The position numbers and the translations under genes are program-made. From Micromonospora costi (GTDB lineage Bacteria > Actinomycetota > Actinomycetes > Mycobacteriales > Micromonosporaceae), in contig NZ_RBAN01000007.1 in the NCBI RefSeq assembly GCF_003626655.1, positions 62,001-126,000 on the forward strand: 64,000 bases of DNA, read 5' to 3'. This document shows, in pieces, positions 8,303 through 16,777 of this stretch; position 1 is the stretch's first letter, and every line of letters starts with the position of its first letter. Below the pieces are notes generated by a model. That model was not told where the DNA came from, did not search any database, and saw only the letters and a program-made list of their open reading frames with translations.

Positions 8303-9259
8303 GTGACCCACGACGACAGCGCGGCCCGAGCCGCGGCCGGCCCGGGTGACACCTCACCCGGGCCGTCGGCTGTCCGGCCCGGCTCGCGCGCCGGTGGTTC
8401 GTCGTCGGCACGTGCCGGCGGCCCGTCGTCGGCACGCGCCGGTGGTTCGTCGTCGGCTCGCGCCGGTGGTCCGTCGTCGGCACGTGCCGGCGGCCCGGCC
8501 GGTGGGGACCGGGTACCGGCCTCGACGGTCGACGCCCCGGACCCGGCGGGCGCCACGTTGCCACCGGAGCTGGCCGCCGCGGCCCGTACCCTCTTCGGCG
8601 ATCGGCTCGACCTCGCTGCCGCGTACGCCGAACTGCTGGCGACCGACGGCGTGGTCCGCGGCCTCATCGGCCCCCGCGAGACGCCGCGGCTCTGGGACCG
8701 GCACCTGTTGAACTGCGCCGCGGTGGCCGAACGGATTCCGGAGGGCGCCGAGGTGCTGGACGTCGGTTCCGGCGCGGGTCTGCCCGGCCTGGTCCTGGCG
8801 ATCGCCCGGCCCGACCTGACGGTCACGCTCGTCGAGCCGCTGGCCCGCCGTACCTCCTTCCTGACCGAGGCGGTCGACGAACTCGGCCTCGGTGGGACCG
8901 TCCGGGTCTTCCGCGGGCGGGCCGAGGAGGCCGCCAGCGGCTCAGCTCCGCTGCATGCCGACGTGGTGACCGCCCGCGCGGTGGCACCGCTCGACCGGCT
9001 CGCTGCGTGGTGCCTGCCCCTGGCCGTGCCGGGTGGGCGCCTGGTCGCGCTCAAGGGCGCCACGGCCGCCGAGGAGGTCGCCGAGCACGCCGCCGCCGTG
9101 GCCGCACTCGGCGGTGGAGAGCCAGCCGTCCAGCGGTGCGGTGTCGGCGTGATCGATCCGCCGACGACGGTCGTCGAGGTGGTCCGGGAGCGTGTGGTGG
9201 CGCCGGCGCGCGCGGCGACCGCTCGGAAGTCCCGGGGCGGCAGGGCCCGCCGGCGCTGA
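8303..9259 (+). CDS. rsmG: 16S rRNA (guanine-527-N7) methyltransferase RsmG
   Basis: RsmG (GidB) methylates G527 of 16S rRNA using S-adenosylmethionine. The 318-residue protein carries the SAM motif VLDVGSGAGLPGLVLAI at about residues 152-168 and the LWDRHLLNC motif at about 130. The first 80 residues are unusual: a G/S/A-rich tract with tandem ARAGGSSS/ARAGGPSS octapeptides. The GTG at 8303, 4 bases after the jag stop, is the only good start I see; no later ATG precedes the conserved part. It ends with a basic tail. Confidence 0.93.
   Translation: MTHDDSAARAAAGPGDTSPGPSAVRPGSRAGGSSSARAGGPSSARAGGSSSARAGGPSSARAGGPAGGDRVPASTVDAPDPAGATLPPELAAAARTLFGDRLDLAAAYAELLATDGVVRGLIGPRETPRLWDRHLLNCAAVAERIPEGAEVLDVGSGAGLPGLVLAIARPDLTVTLVEPLARRTSFLTEAVDELGLGGTVRVFRGRAEEAASGSAPLHADVVTARAVAPLDRLAAWCLPLAVPGGRLVALKGATAAEEVAEHAAAVAALGGGEPAVQRCGVGVIDPPTTVVEVVRERVVAPARAATARKSRGGRARRR
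8388..8500 (+). repeat. 24-base tandem repeat in the rsmG 5' coding region
   Basis: About four and a half imperfect copies of a 24-base unit encode the octapeptide A-R-A-G-G-(S/P)-S-S. The differences between copies are mostly silent or S/P changes, so the reading frame is kept. Confidence 0.85.
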
Positions 9260-9671
9260 CCGGCCCGTTGCTGGCGGCTGGGGTGGGCGGCCGGGGTTGG
9301 CGGGCCGCCCGCGTCGCTCGTTGCGGCGACGCGTCTGCCGTTTGTCTGTGACGCCGATCGCCCTGCGGATCGCCGCTGTCGGGTCGTCGTGGCCGGTTCC
9401 CGGCGCTGACCAGCGTCTCGGCCGCCTCGGCGCCTTTCCCGACCGGCGGTTAGGTCGTTGAACCGGTGCGGGTGGAAGGGAAAGGATGAGAACCCGACGT
9501 GGACCGGCCGCGCCCGTCCACCGTAGGCTGGCCGCGCGTCGATAGTGTGGGGCGGGCGGCGGCGTTGACGGTGCCGGCCGCTCTCGCCGGCCGCAGGCAC
9601 CGCGGGATGCGTGCGCGGCGTGGCCAGTTGACGGGTGCCGACCGACCATCCGAAGCGGGCAGGGATGACAG
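9260..9671 (+). promoter_or_regulatory. rsmG-parA intergenic region
   Basis: A 412-base gap without a recognisable gene. It should hold the parAB promoter: TAGTGT in CGATAGTGTGGGG near 9546 and TAGGCT near 9523 are possible -10 elements about 125-150 bases before the parA start. Neither has a convincing -35. Confidence 0.35.
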
Positions 9672-10952
9672 GTGCATGACGACGGCAGGTACGACGACCC
9701 ACGCGGGTCGGCCAGCGACCATGTTTCACGTGAAACCAGCTACCCCGGTTGGTCTCCCGGCGGGTCGTCGGGGACCTCAGGCGCCGGCCCGTCGGCGGAC
9801 GGCGTGACCCCGGGGTCGGAAGCGCCCGAGCCCACGCCGGTCCGGCGGTCGGCGGAGGCCGTGTCGCGCCCAGCCAACGCACCCGCGGACGGCCGGTCGG
9901 ACGGGACCCGACGGAACGCGACCGCCTCGGCGCGGTTCGAGCCGGCGGTGCCGCAGCAACCGACCCCCGATGCGGTGCGCGACGCGGCTCCGCATCCGCC
10001 CGTGGCCGGGGCGGTCGAGCCGTACGCGGACGTGTCCGTTGACCCCTCGTTCGTTCCACGTGAAACGGCCGAAGACGATGATCCACCGTTGGCTATGGAG
10101 GCGATGCGCGCCGTGCAGATCCTGAATCCCAGTGGCGAGGTGACGATGCCTCGGCCGGAGCGGACCCGGGTCATGTGCGTCGCGAACCAGAAGGGCGGCG
10201 TGGGTAAGACGACCACCACCGTCAACCTGGCCGTGGCACTCGCCCTGCACGGCAACCGCGTGCTGGTGATCGACCTCGACCCGCAGGGGAACGCCTCCAC
10301 CGGGCTCAACGTTCCGCACCACACCGGCGTGCCGGACGTCTACGACTGCCTCATCAACAGCCTGCCGCTGGAGGAGGTCGCCCAGACGGTCGAGGGCATC
10401 CCGAACCTCTGGTGCGTCCCGGCCACCATCGACCTCGCGGGCGCGGAGATCGAGCTTGTCTCCGTAGTGGCTCGCGAGTCCCGCCTGGCGCGCGCCATCA
10501 ACGCCTACCCGGGCCACTTCGACTACGTCTTCATCGACTGCCCGCCCTCGCTGGGCCTGCTCACCGTGAACGCTCTGGTGGCGGCCGAGGAGGTGCTGAT
10601 CCCGATCCAGTGCGAGTACTACGCGCTGGAGGGGCTGAACCAGCTGATCAACAACATCAACCTGGTCCGTCAGCACCTCAACCCGAAGCTCGAGGTGTCC
10701 ACGATCCTGCTCACCATGTACGACCGGCGCACCCGGCTGGCCGACGCCGTCGAGCAGGACGTCCGGAACCACTTCGGCGACAAGGTCCTCCGGGCGGTCA
10801 TCCCGCGGAACGTCCGCGTCTCCGAGGCACCGAGCTACGGGCAGTCGGTCATGACCTACGATCCCGGTTCGCGGGGTGCCACGAGTTACTTCGAGGCGGC
10901 CCAGGAGATCGCGGACCGCGGGGTCAAGGAGCCGGTGGGCCGGAATGCGTAG
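9672..10952 (+). CDS. parA: Chromosome partitioning ATPase ParA
   Basis: ParA is a Walker-type ATPase that moves ParB-parS complexes to segregate origins. The 426-residue product has a long low-complexity N-terminus and then a typical core: deviant Walker A NQKGGVGKTTTT at about 170-181 and DCPPSLG as Walker B at about 289-295. I use GTG 9672 because two parS-type sites lie in frame downstream and encode VSRET and VPRET, as I recall for the mycobacterial ParA N-terminus. A shorter start near 10095 (ATG) cannot be excluded. parB follows after 27 bases. Confidence 0.93.
   Translation: MHDDGRYDDPRGSASDHVSRETSYPGWSPGGSSGTSGAGPSADGVTPGSEAPEPTPVRRSAEAVSRPANAPADGRSDGTRRNATASARFEPAVPQQPTPDAVRDAAPHPPVAGAVEPYADVSVDPSFVPRETAEDDDPPLAMEAMRAVQILNPSGEVTMPRPERTRVMCVANQKGGVGKTTTTVNLAVALALHGNRVLVIDLDPQGNASTGLNVPHHTGVPDVYDCLINSLPLEEVAQTVEGIPNLWCVPATIDLAGAEIELVSVVARESRLARAINAYPGHFDYVFIDCPPSLGLLTVNALVAAEEVLIPIQCEYYALEGLNQLINNINLVRQHLNPKLEVSTILLTMYDRRTRLADAVEQDVRNHFGDKVLRAVIPRNVRVSEAPSYGQSVMTYDPGSRGATSYFEAAQEIADRGVKEPVGRNA
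9723..9736. other. parS: parS site inside parA
   Basis: GTTTCACGTGAAAC is a perfect 14-base core of the bacterial parS palindrome bound by ParB. It lies about 50 bases into parA, where it encodes V-S-R-E-T. Confidence 0.93.
10053..10066. other. parS: parS-like site inside parA (one mismatch)
   Basis: GTTCCACGTGAAAC differs from the parS core at one position. It lies 330 bases downstream of the first site, again in the ParA N-terminal extension, encoding V-P-R-E-T. Confidence 0.75.
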
Positions 10953-10979
10953 CGCGGAACAGTCGTCGGGAGGCATGGC

Positions 10980-11999
10980 ATGAAGAACCGTCCACGGGGC
11001 GGTCTGGGTCGAGGCCTGGGGGCGCTCATTCCGACCGGGCCGGCACCTGGGGCCGAGGCGGATGTGACCGAGGCGGCGGGCGCCACGCCCGCGGCCGCGG
11101 TGGCTACCGGGGCGATCGTCCCGCCGACGTCGCCGGCTCCGCTGCCTCCGGCACCGTCCGAGTCGGCGCTGAGCCCGGTGCCCGGAGCACGCTTCGCCGA
11201 GATCCCGGTCGACGCCATCGTGCCCAACCCGAAGCAGCCCCGGCAGGTCTTCGACGAGGACGCCCTCGAGGAACTGAAGACCTCGATCCAGGAGGTCGGC
11301 TTCCTCCAGCCCATCGTCGTACGCCAGCTCGACGACGAGAAGTACGAACTCGTCATGGGCGAGCGCCGGTGGCGGGCCGCGCAGGCAGTCGGCAAGGAGA
11401 ACATCCCGGCGATCGTGCGGGACACCCGGGACGACGCGATGCTCCGGGACGCGCTCCTGGAGAACATCCACCGGGCGAACCTCAACCCGCTGGAAGAGGC
11501 GGCGGCGTACCAGCAACTCCTTGAGGAATTCGGCGCCACCCACGAGGAGCTGGCCCGCCGGATCGGGCGCAGCCGGCCGCAGATCTCGAACACGATCCGG
11601 CTGCTGAACCTCCCGGCCCAGGTGCAGCTCCGCGTCGCCGCTGGCGTCCTGTCCGCCGGGCACGCCCGCGCGCTGCTGAGCCTCGACGACGCGGAAGCCC
11701 AGGAGCAGCTGGCCCTGCGCATCGTCGCCGAGGGCCTCTCCGTACGGGCCACCGAGGAGATCGTGGCCCTGGCGCTCACCGACGGCCCGGCGAAGACGCC
11801 GGCCGCGAAGCGACGTACGAAGCCCCACGCGCCGGCGCTCAACGACCTGGCGGACCGCCTGTCCGACCGCTTCGACACGCGGGTGAAGGTGGACATCGGT
11901 CGGAACAAGGGCAAGATCACGATCGAGTTCGCCACGGTTGACGACCTCGAGCGGATCGTCGGCATCATCGGTGTCGAGAAAGAAGACTCCGCCGGCTGA
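10980..11999 (+). CDS. parB: Chromosome partitioning protein ParB
   Basis: ParB loads on parS, slides as a CTP-dependent clamp and recruits ParA and SMC. The 339-residue protein starts MKNRPRGGLGRGLGALIP, the conserved ParA-interacting N-terminus. It has the ParB/Srx CTPase domain with GERRWRAA at about 127-134, the HTH region (ELARRIGRSRPQISNTIRLL, about 190-210) that reads parS, and a C-terminal dimerisation segment. Codon 1 is an ATG preceded by GGGAGGC. A strong hairpin follows the gene. It is the partner of the six parS sites nearby. Confidence 0.97.
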   Translation: MKNRPRGGLGRGLGALIPTGPAPGAEADVTEAAGATPAAAVATGAIVPPTSPAPLPPAPSESALSPVPGARFAEIPVDAIVPNPKQPRQVFDEDALEELKTSIQEVGFLQPIVVRQLDDEKYELVMGERRWRAAQAVGKENIPAIVRDTRDDAMLRDALLENIHRANLNPLEEAAAYQQLLEEFGATHEELARRIGRSRPQISNTIRLLNLPAQVQLRVAAGVLSAGHARALLSLDDAEAQEQLALRIVAEGLSVRATEEIVALALTDGPAKTPAAKRRTKPHAPALNDLADRLSDRFDTRVKVDIGRNKGKITIEFATVDDLERIVGIIGVEKEDSAG

Positions 12000-12010
12000 C
12001 CCGGACGCCG

Positions 12011-12048
12011 CAGACGGCCGCATGCCCCTGAGGGTGTGCGGCCGTCTG
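12011..12048 (+). terminator. Terminator hairpin of parAB
   Basis: A perfect 12-base-pair stem (12011-12022 with 12037-12048) lies 12 bases after the parB stop. The 14-base loop can itself pair, and only a short T-containing tail follows, typical of high-GC actinobacteria. Confidence 0.75.
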
Positions 12049-12651
12049 TGTTCCGGATGGGCGACGTGTCCGGGTGAGTGACGTGTCCGGGTGAGCGACG
12101 TGGGCGACGGCCGGTCAACGTGGAGTCAGGGGCCCTCTCGCGGGGCCGTGCCGTGCCGTGGTGTCGGCGATTCCTGGTGCCTTTGCTGTCGCGCCAGCGA
12201 GCGCCGTCCGCTGCGGGAACCGCCACGTGTCCACCACGCTGCCCGGTCGTGAGCAGGCTGCACGCGTCGCCTCGCTTCTTTTCGCTCCCATCACCCTGCC
12301 GTCCATCCAACCGGCTGCCCGGCGTCGACCGGCGCGGTCGCCTGCTCGCCATCCATCCGGAACAAGATCGACTCCACCTCGCCGATATGGCGGGTTCCCC
12401 GCGCACCGGACACCGTCACATCGGCGATCTGGTGCCGATCACGCGCCCTCGCCTGGCGTCGCCCGGAAGGGGATCTCTTTGCTGACGGGCCGTATGCACC
12501 CTTGGGTGAGCGGCCTACCCCCTCCACCCTCATGGCCGCTGGAGGGAGGCGAACTCGGGAGCGGGTTGGCGGTTGGTAAGGGCGCGTATCGCGAGCGGGC
12601 GCCGTCGGCGTTCGCTTGAATCGTGGCGAGTCGAGGCGAGCTGGATCGCTG

Positions 12652-12665
12652 GTTCCACGTGAAAC
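12652..12665. other. parS: parS-like site (one mismatch)
   Basis: GTTCCACGTGAAAC, the same one-base variant as the second site in parA, followed by A. It lies in the non-coding stretch after parB. Confidence 0.75.
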
Positions 12666-12736
12666 AACAGGCGCGACGAGGCGACCCACGCTGCTTTGCC
12701 GGTCCTGTCTCGCCACCACCCCTGGGTCGTCGAATC

Positions 12737-12778
12737 TGCCCGGTGCCCGGTGCCCGGTGCCCGGTGCCCGGTGCCCGA
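12737..12778 (+). repeat. Seven-base tandem repeat (TGCCCGG)
   Basis: Five perfect TGCCCGG units and one TGCCCGA form a simple tandem array in the non-coding parS region. Such arrays vary in copy number by slippage. Confidence 0.9.
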
Positions 12779-13055
12779 TACGGAATCGCCCCGGCTGGTC
12801 CCCCAGGAGGGACACGCCGCCGGACTCCTCGTCGATTCCGCGAGTACTTCAGCCGGCCGGCCAGTCCCACACGATCCAGCACCGCGAGGCACAGGTGCGA
12901 GCCTTTCGTCCGCCGGCACTCCGGGGGCGCACGGGCAGACACCATCCGCTAGCCCGGCCGAGCCGGCCAGTCGATCCAAGTGACCCTGCCACCTATGGTC
13001 GGATCAGAACTGCCCTTAGGCCGGCCTGAGGGGCTGCTGTCCTGAGGGGCTGCCA

Positions 13056-13069
13056 GTTTCACGTGAAAC
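13056..13069. other. parS: parS site
   Basis: Perfect GTTTCACGTGAAAC core in the gene-poor stretch after parB. Confidence 0.92.
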
Positions 13070-13892
13070 GGGACCGCGGGCCGGAGGCGGCCGGCTGCCC
13101 GCCGATCCGTGACGGCAGCGAGACGCTCCGGGCGGCGAGACGCTCCGGGCGACGCAACGCCAAGGCGACGCAACGCCTGGGCACTCGGCCCGTCGCCCCG
13201 TCGCCCGGTCGGCCACGACTCTCGACGTCCGTGGCGCTACCGGGCCGAGCGGGTGCGGCACGCGGGGCATACGACAGCGGCGCCCCGACCGGATGGCCGG
13301 GGCGCCGCTGGGCGTCGGTGTGCAGGTCGCCTCTCGGCGAGTGGCTCGACGCGGCTCCAGCCGGACGGTATTCCGCGAAGGCAATTAGGTGAGGCCCGGG
13401 GACACTGGGCACACCGACACTCGACTCAACCACGCGCCTTGGCCCACTCTTCCGTGCCGGTGAGTGTCGTCCGCCACACGGCGGTTGCCGGGGTATCCCG
13501 CCCCTTCAGGGCGGCCCGGGCGGCCCATGCAGCGGGCACGGGCACCGTGGACGGGTGCCGACGGCGCCCGGAAATCGGGCACCCGTGAGGGAACCGCCGC
13601 CGCGCGGCGCGCTACCGCTTCTGCTCCGGACCCAGCGAACGTGCGACGACGGTGGAGCCGAGCGGCGGGCGGACGACCGCGACGGACCGCGCCGACCGGT
13701 GGGTCGGCGGCGTTGACTTCGTCGCCGCCCGCGCGCGCCCTCTCGTCAGGGCACCAGGTCGCCGTCCCCGCGCCGGGCCGTTGGGCGCTGGCGGTCGCCG
13801 CCCCCGCGCCCGTCGTGGGCTGGGCCGGTCGTGGGCTGGGCCGGTCGACTTAAGGGCGGGAGACCGTCCGACGCGACCGTCAGTAGGCCGCC

Positions 13893-13906
13893 GTTTCACG
13901 TGAAAC
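13893..13906. other. parS: parS site
   Basis: Perfect GTTTCACGTGAAAC core, 104 bases from the next site. Confidence 0.92.
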
Positions 13907-13964
13907 GGCTCGCGCAGGCTTCCCTCGATCATCGCCCCCGGGCCGTCGCCGAGGGCCACCGGAG

Positions 13965-13986
13965 TTATCCACACCGGTTTTCCACA
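13965..13986 (+). promoter_or_regulatory. DnaA box pair between two parS sites
   Basis: TTATCCACA at 13965-13973 is a perfect DnaA box, and TTTTCCACA at 13978-13986 is a one-mismatch copy 13 bases further on. Both lie between the parS sites at 13893 and 13997, about 11 kb from oriC. Confidence 0.7.
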
Positions 13987-13996
13987 GGCGGCCCTC

Positions 13997-14010
13997 GTTT
14001 CACGTGAAAC
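13997..14010. other. parS: parS site
   Basis: Perfect GTTTCACGTGAAAC core followed by A, the last site of the cluster. Confidence 0.92.
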
Positions 14011-14176
14011 AGCGCGTGGAACCGGGTGCGGACCTGTGGATGACGGCGTGTGTTCAGGTCGTCATGTGCCTGTGGATATCGACGTCGAGTCGTCGTTCGG
14101 GGGCGCCGAGCGGGTCCATGAGAACCGATGATTCAGGGTAGGGACAGCGGTGCCGGACTCCGTTAGGGTCAGCCTC

Positions 14177-15214
14177 GTGCACGACACCCCTCCCGGAGTT
14201 CCGGACTTCACCCAGTGGCCCTCGTTCCCCTTCGAGGGCGACCTCCGCGTCAAGCAACTCGATGATCCGGTCCCGGTCGAGCCGCCTCGCAAGGGCGAGG
14301 GAAACCGGGAATGCACCGCCTGCGGCGCTCCTGACGAGGCCTACATCTGGGTCGGTGAGCGGTGGCGGGTACGCGCCATGGACCGTCCGACGGGCCTGCC
14401 CATGGTCCTCATCCTCGAATCCCGTTCACACCTCGATCTCGGCGACCTGCCGAACCTGCTCGCCGCCGAACTCGGCGTGATGACCGTTCGCCTTGAGCGG
14501 GCGATCCGTTCGCTGGACGGCGTGGCCCGGGTGCACGTGAACCGGTGGGGCGACGGCTCCGCGCACCTGCACCTGTGGTTCCTCGCGAGGCCGTACGGGC
14601 ACCTCCAGCTGCGCGGCACATTCCTCTCACTGTGGGATTCGATCCTGCCGCCGATCCCCGAGGCGCAGTGGCGAGAGAATCTCGCGCTCGTCGCGGCCTG
14701 GCTCGCCGAGTTCGGAGGCCGTCCACTCGCGGAGCCGCCCCGGATCCAGTGGCAGGCGCCGTCGAGTTTCGCCGCGTCCGTGCCGGCCACGAGCGGCGAC
14801 GAGGTGGCCGTGCAGGAGACGGTCTCGGTGATTGAGGCCGCTGAGGAAACCCCGGAGGCACCAAGCGACACGGAATCCGGCAGCACGCCGACAGCCACCA
14901 GCACACCAGCATCGCCCGCCACGCCGGCATCCGTCGTCACGCTGACGTCCACGGGCACGGCCGCATCCAGCGATGGGGAGGCATCCGGAGGCCCGGCGGC
15001 AGCCGACGACACGGCGGCCGCCGAGACGGTCGGGGCGGACGGGGAAGGCGGGCAGACGGCCGGCGGCAGCGGGAAACAGGCTCCGGAGGCGGATGCTCAC
15101 GCTCGTCTCGGGAGCATCGAGCGCCAGGACCCGGTCGAGTCCCTGGAGCCGGCGACGACCGGAGGTACCGACCCTGGCGCGTCCGCCGCCGGCGCAAGCC
15201 GGCCCGCGGGATAG
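14177..15214 (+). CDS. HIT-like superfamily protein of unknown function with CxxC motif
   Basis: I cannot name this 345-residue protein. Its first half (to about residue 190) resembles the HIT/GalT nucleotide-hydrolase fold: HVNRWGDGSAHLHLWFLAR (about 120-138) gives an H-x-H-x-W in place of the usual third histidine. An ECTACGAP CxxC lies near residue 50. After about residue 195 the chain becomes a disordered A/T/S/G/E-rich tail. GTG 14177 is chosen because TAGGGT (14164-14169) lies 7 bases before it, the leaderless pattern; an upstream GTG at 14150 is possible. It is the first gene after the parS region. Confidence 0.75.
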   Translation: MHDTPPGVPDFTQWPSFPFEGDLRVKQLDDPVPVEPPRKGEGNRECTACGAPDEAYIWVGERWRVRAMDRPTGLPMVLILESRSHLDLGDLPNLLAAELGVMTVRLERAIRSLDGVARVHVNRWGDGSAHLHLWFLARPYGHLQLRGTFLSLWDSILPPIPEAQWRENLALVAAWLAEFGGRPLAEPPRIQWQAPSSFAASVPATSGDEVAVQETVSVIEAAEETPEAPSDTESGSTPTATSTPASPATPASVVTLTSTGTAASSDGEASGGPAAADDTAAAETVGADGEGGQTAGGSGKQAPEADAHARLGSIERQDPVESLEPATTGGTDPGASAAGASRPAG

Positions 15215-15771
15215 GCGGCCCGGCGCGCTCCCGGGACGGCCGGCCACTCAGGGACACCGGGTACCGACGGGGCCGGCCGGCCCAGGACGCGTCCACCCCG
15301 GCTCAGCGCGACGGGCAGACACCAGGGCCGACACGCAGACGTCAGGGCCGACAGGCGGAGACGCAAGGGCCCACATGCAGTCCAGAGGGTCCGCAGGCAG
15401 TCCCCAGAGGCGAGAGGTAGGCCTCAGGGCCGCAGGGTGTCGCCAGAGGCGACAGGCAATTCATAGGGCCGACAGGCAGTCCCCAGAGGCGAGAGGTAGG
15501 CCCGAGGGCCGGCAGGCAGTCGCCAGAGGCGACAGGCAGATCCCAGTGCCCGACGGCCGGGTCCGGGCCCCGACAGGCAACCCCAGGGCGGATGTGGAGC
15601 GGTCCTCAACCCGACGACGCCACCAGACGCCATCGCGAGACGGCACCGCGAGACAACGCCGCGAGACGAGGCCGCCAGACGACGCCGCGAGACGCCACCG
15701 AATCAACACCGCGAGACGCCACCGAGACAACACCGCGAGACGACGCCAGGACACGGCGCCGCCGACGACGC
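15215..15771. repeat. Degenerate repeats between the HIT-like gene and ddl
   Basis: No credible gene in 556 bases. The first part contains two copies of a 79-base unit (from 15394 and from 15473, each with CAGGCAGTCCCCAGAGGCGA) plus looser GGGCCGACAGGCAG fragments. The second part (about 15630-15770) is made of short CGCGAGACGACGCC-like units. The open frames across it are low-complexity by-products of these repeats. It separates convergent genes. Confidence 0.75.
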
Positions 15772-16770
15772 TCAGGGGCGACGTGCGGCGGCGCGGGTCA
15801 CCAGCGTGCTGAGGACCTGTCCGAAGTCCAGGCCGGCGGCCGAGACGGCGAGCGGCAGCAGCGACGTCTCGGTCATCCCCGGCGAGACGTTGACCTCCAG
15901 GACGTGCGGCCGACCGTCGGTGTCGACGATCATGTCGACCCGCGACAGGTCGCGCAGGCCGAGGGCGTTGTGCGCGGCCAGCGCCACGTCGGCGACGCTC
16001 TCGGCCGCCCCGGGGTCGAGCCGGGCCGGTGTGTGCCAGGTGGTCCGGCCGGCGGTGTAGCGGGCCGCGTAGTCGTACACGCCGTTGCGCGGCACGATCT
16101 CCACGGCGGGTAGCGCCTCGGGGCCGTCACCGAGGTCGACCACGGAGACCGCCACGTCCATCCCCGGCACGTACCGTTCGACGAGCGCCGTCGGGTGGTA
16201 CGCGAAGCAGCCCACCATGGCGGCCGGTAGCGACGCGCTGTCCCGGACCACGGCGGCGCCCAGGCCCGAACCGCCCTGCGCGGGCTTCACCATGAGCGGC
16301 AACCCAAGGCGGTCGACGATGCGGTCGAGGACGGCGACCGCCCCCAGCTCGGAGAAGCGGTCGTGCGGCAGCGCCACCCAGTCCGGCGTCGGAATGCCCG
16401 CCTCGCGGAGCACCGCCTTGGCCGAGGGCTTGTCCCACGCGAGGCGGGATGCCCGCGCGTCGCATCCGACGTACGGGACGTCGCAGAGGTCGAGAACACC
16501 GCGCAGCGAGCCGTCCTCACCGGTCGCGCCGTGCAGGGCGATGACGACGGCGTCCGGTGGGTCGGCGGCGAGCGCCGGCAGCAGGGCGACGTCGGCGTCG
16601 CGGAGTTCGGCGTCCATGCCGACGGCCCGGAGCGCGTCGAGCACGCGGCGGCCGGAACGCAGCGAGACGTCGCGTTCGTAGGAGAGCCCGCCGGCGAGAA
16701 CCAGCACGTGCAGGTCGTCGGTGACGGCGGGGTCGGTCACCTCGGGGAGGCCGGCAGCGGTCGTAGCCAT
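15772..16770 (-). CDS. D-alanine--D-alanine ligase-like ATP-grasp protein
   Basis: The ATP-grasp fold and motifs point to ligation of D-alanine for peptidoglycan. The 332-residue protein has LVLAGGLSYERDVSLRSG at about 23-40, ALHGATGEDGSLRGVL at about 78-93, the ATP-binding lysine region LPLMVKPAQGGSGLGA at about 153-168 and the metal-binding HVLEVNVSPGMTETSL at about 287-302. In Ddl the last motif is usually EVNTxPGMT, so it is close. It starts 7 bases after the aminotransferase stop, so the two form an operon. A second, canonical ddl elsewhere would be expected; this one may be a paralogue. Confidence 0.85.
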   Translation of the reverse strand: MATTAAGLPEVTDPAVTDDLHVLVLAGGLSYERDVSLRSGRRVLDALRAVGMDAELRDADVALLPALAADPPDAVVIALHGATGEDGSLRGVLDLCDVPYVGCDARASRLAWDKPSAKAVLREAGIPTPDWVALPHDRFSELGAVAVLDRIVDRLGLPLMVKPAQGGSGLGAAVVRDSASLPAAMVGCFAYHPTALVERYVPGMDVAVSVVDLGDGPEALPAVEIVPRNGVYDYAARYTAGRTTWHTPARLDPGAAESVADVALAAHNALGLRDLSRVDMIVDTDGRPHVLEVNVSPGMTETSLLPLAVSAAGLDFGQVLSTLVTRAAARRP

Positions 16771-16777
16771 GCCGGAA

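Larger units (their letters stand above)
12000..14176. other. Gene-poor parS region downstream of parB
   Basis: About 2.2 kb in which I recognise no gene. The open frames present overlap on both strands, have no family-like segments and lack consistent ribosome binding sites. The region holds four of the six parS-type sites, a perfect DnaA box and several short tandem repeats (six TGCCCGG/A units at 12737-12778; a 16-base duplication near 13812-13845). I read it as a partition centre, with the caveat that an orphan gene could be hidden. Confidence 0.6.

Noticed and set aside
6310..10086. A 1258-codon open frame on the minus strand opposite yidC, jag, rsmG and parA
   Set aside because: It mirrors conserved genes, has arginine/proline-rich content and no known domain. 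Long antisense frames are expected in DNA of this GC content.
12000..14176. Several 60-170 codon frames in the parS region
   Set aside because: They overlap each other on both strands, lack ribosome sites, and parS and simple repeats run through them.
15290..15770. Possible CRISPR array
   Set aside because: The units are degenerate, spacers are not uniform, and no cas genes are near.
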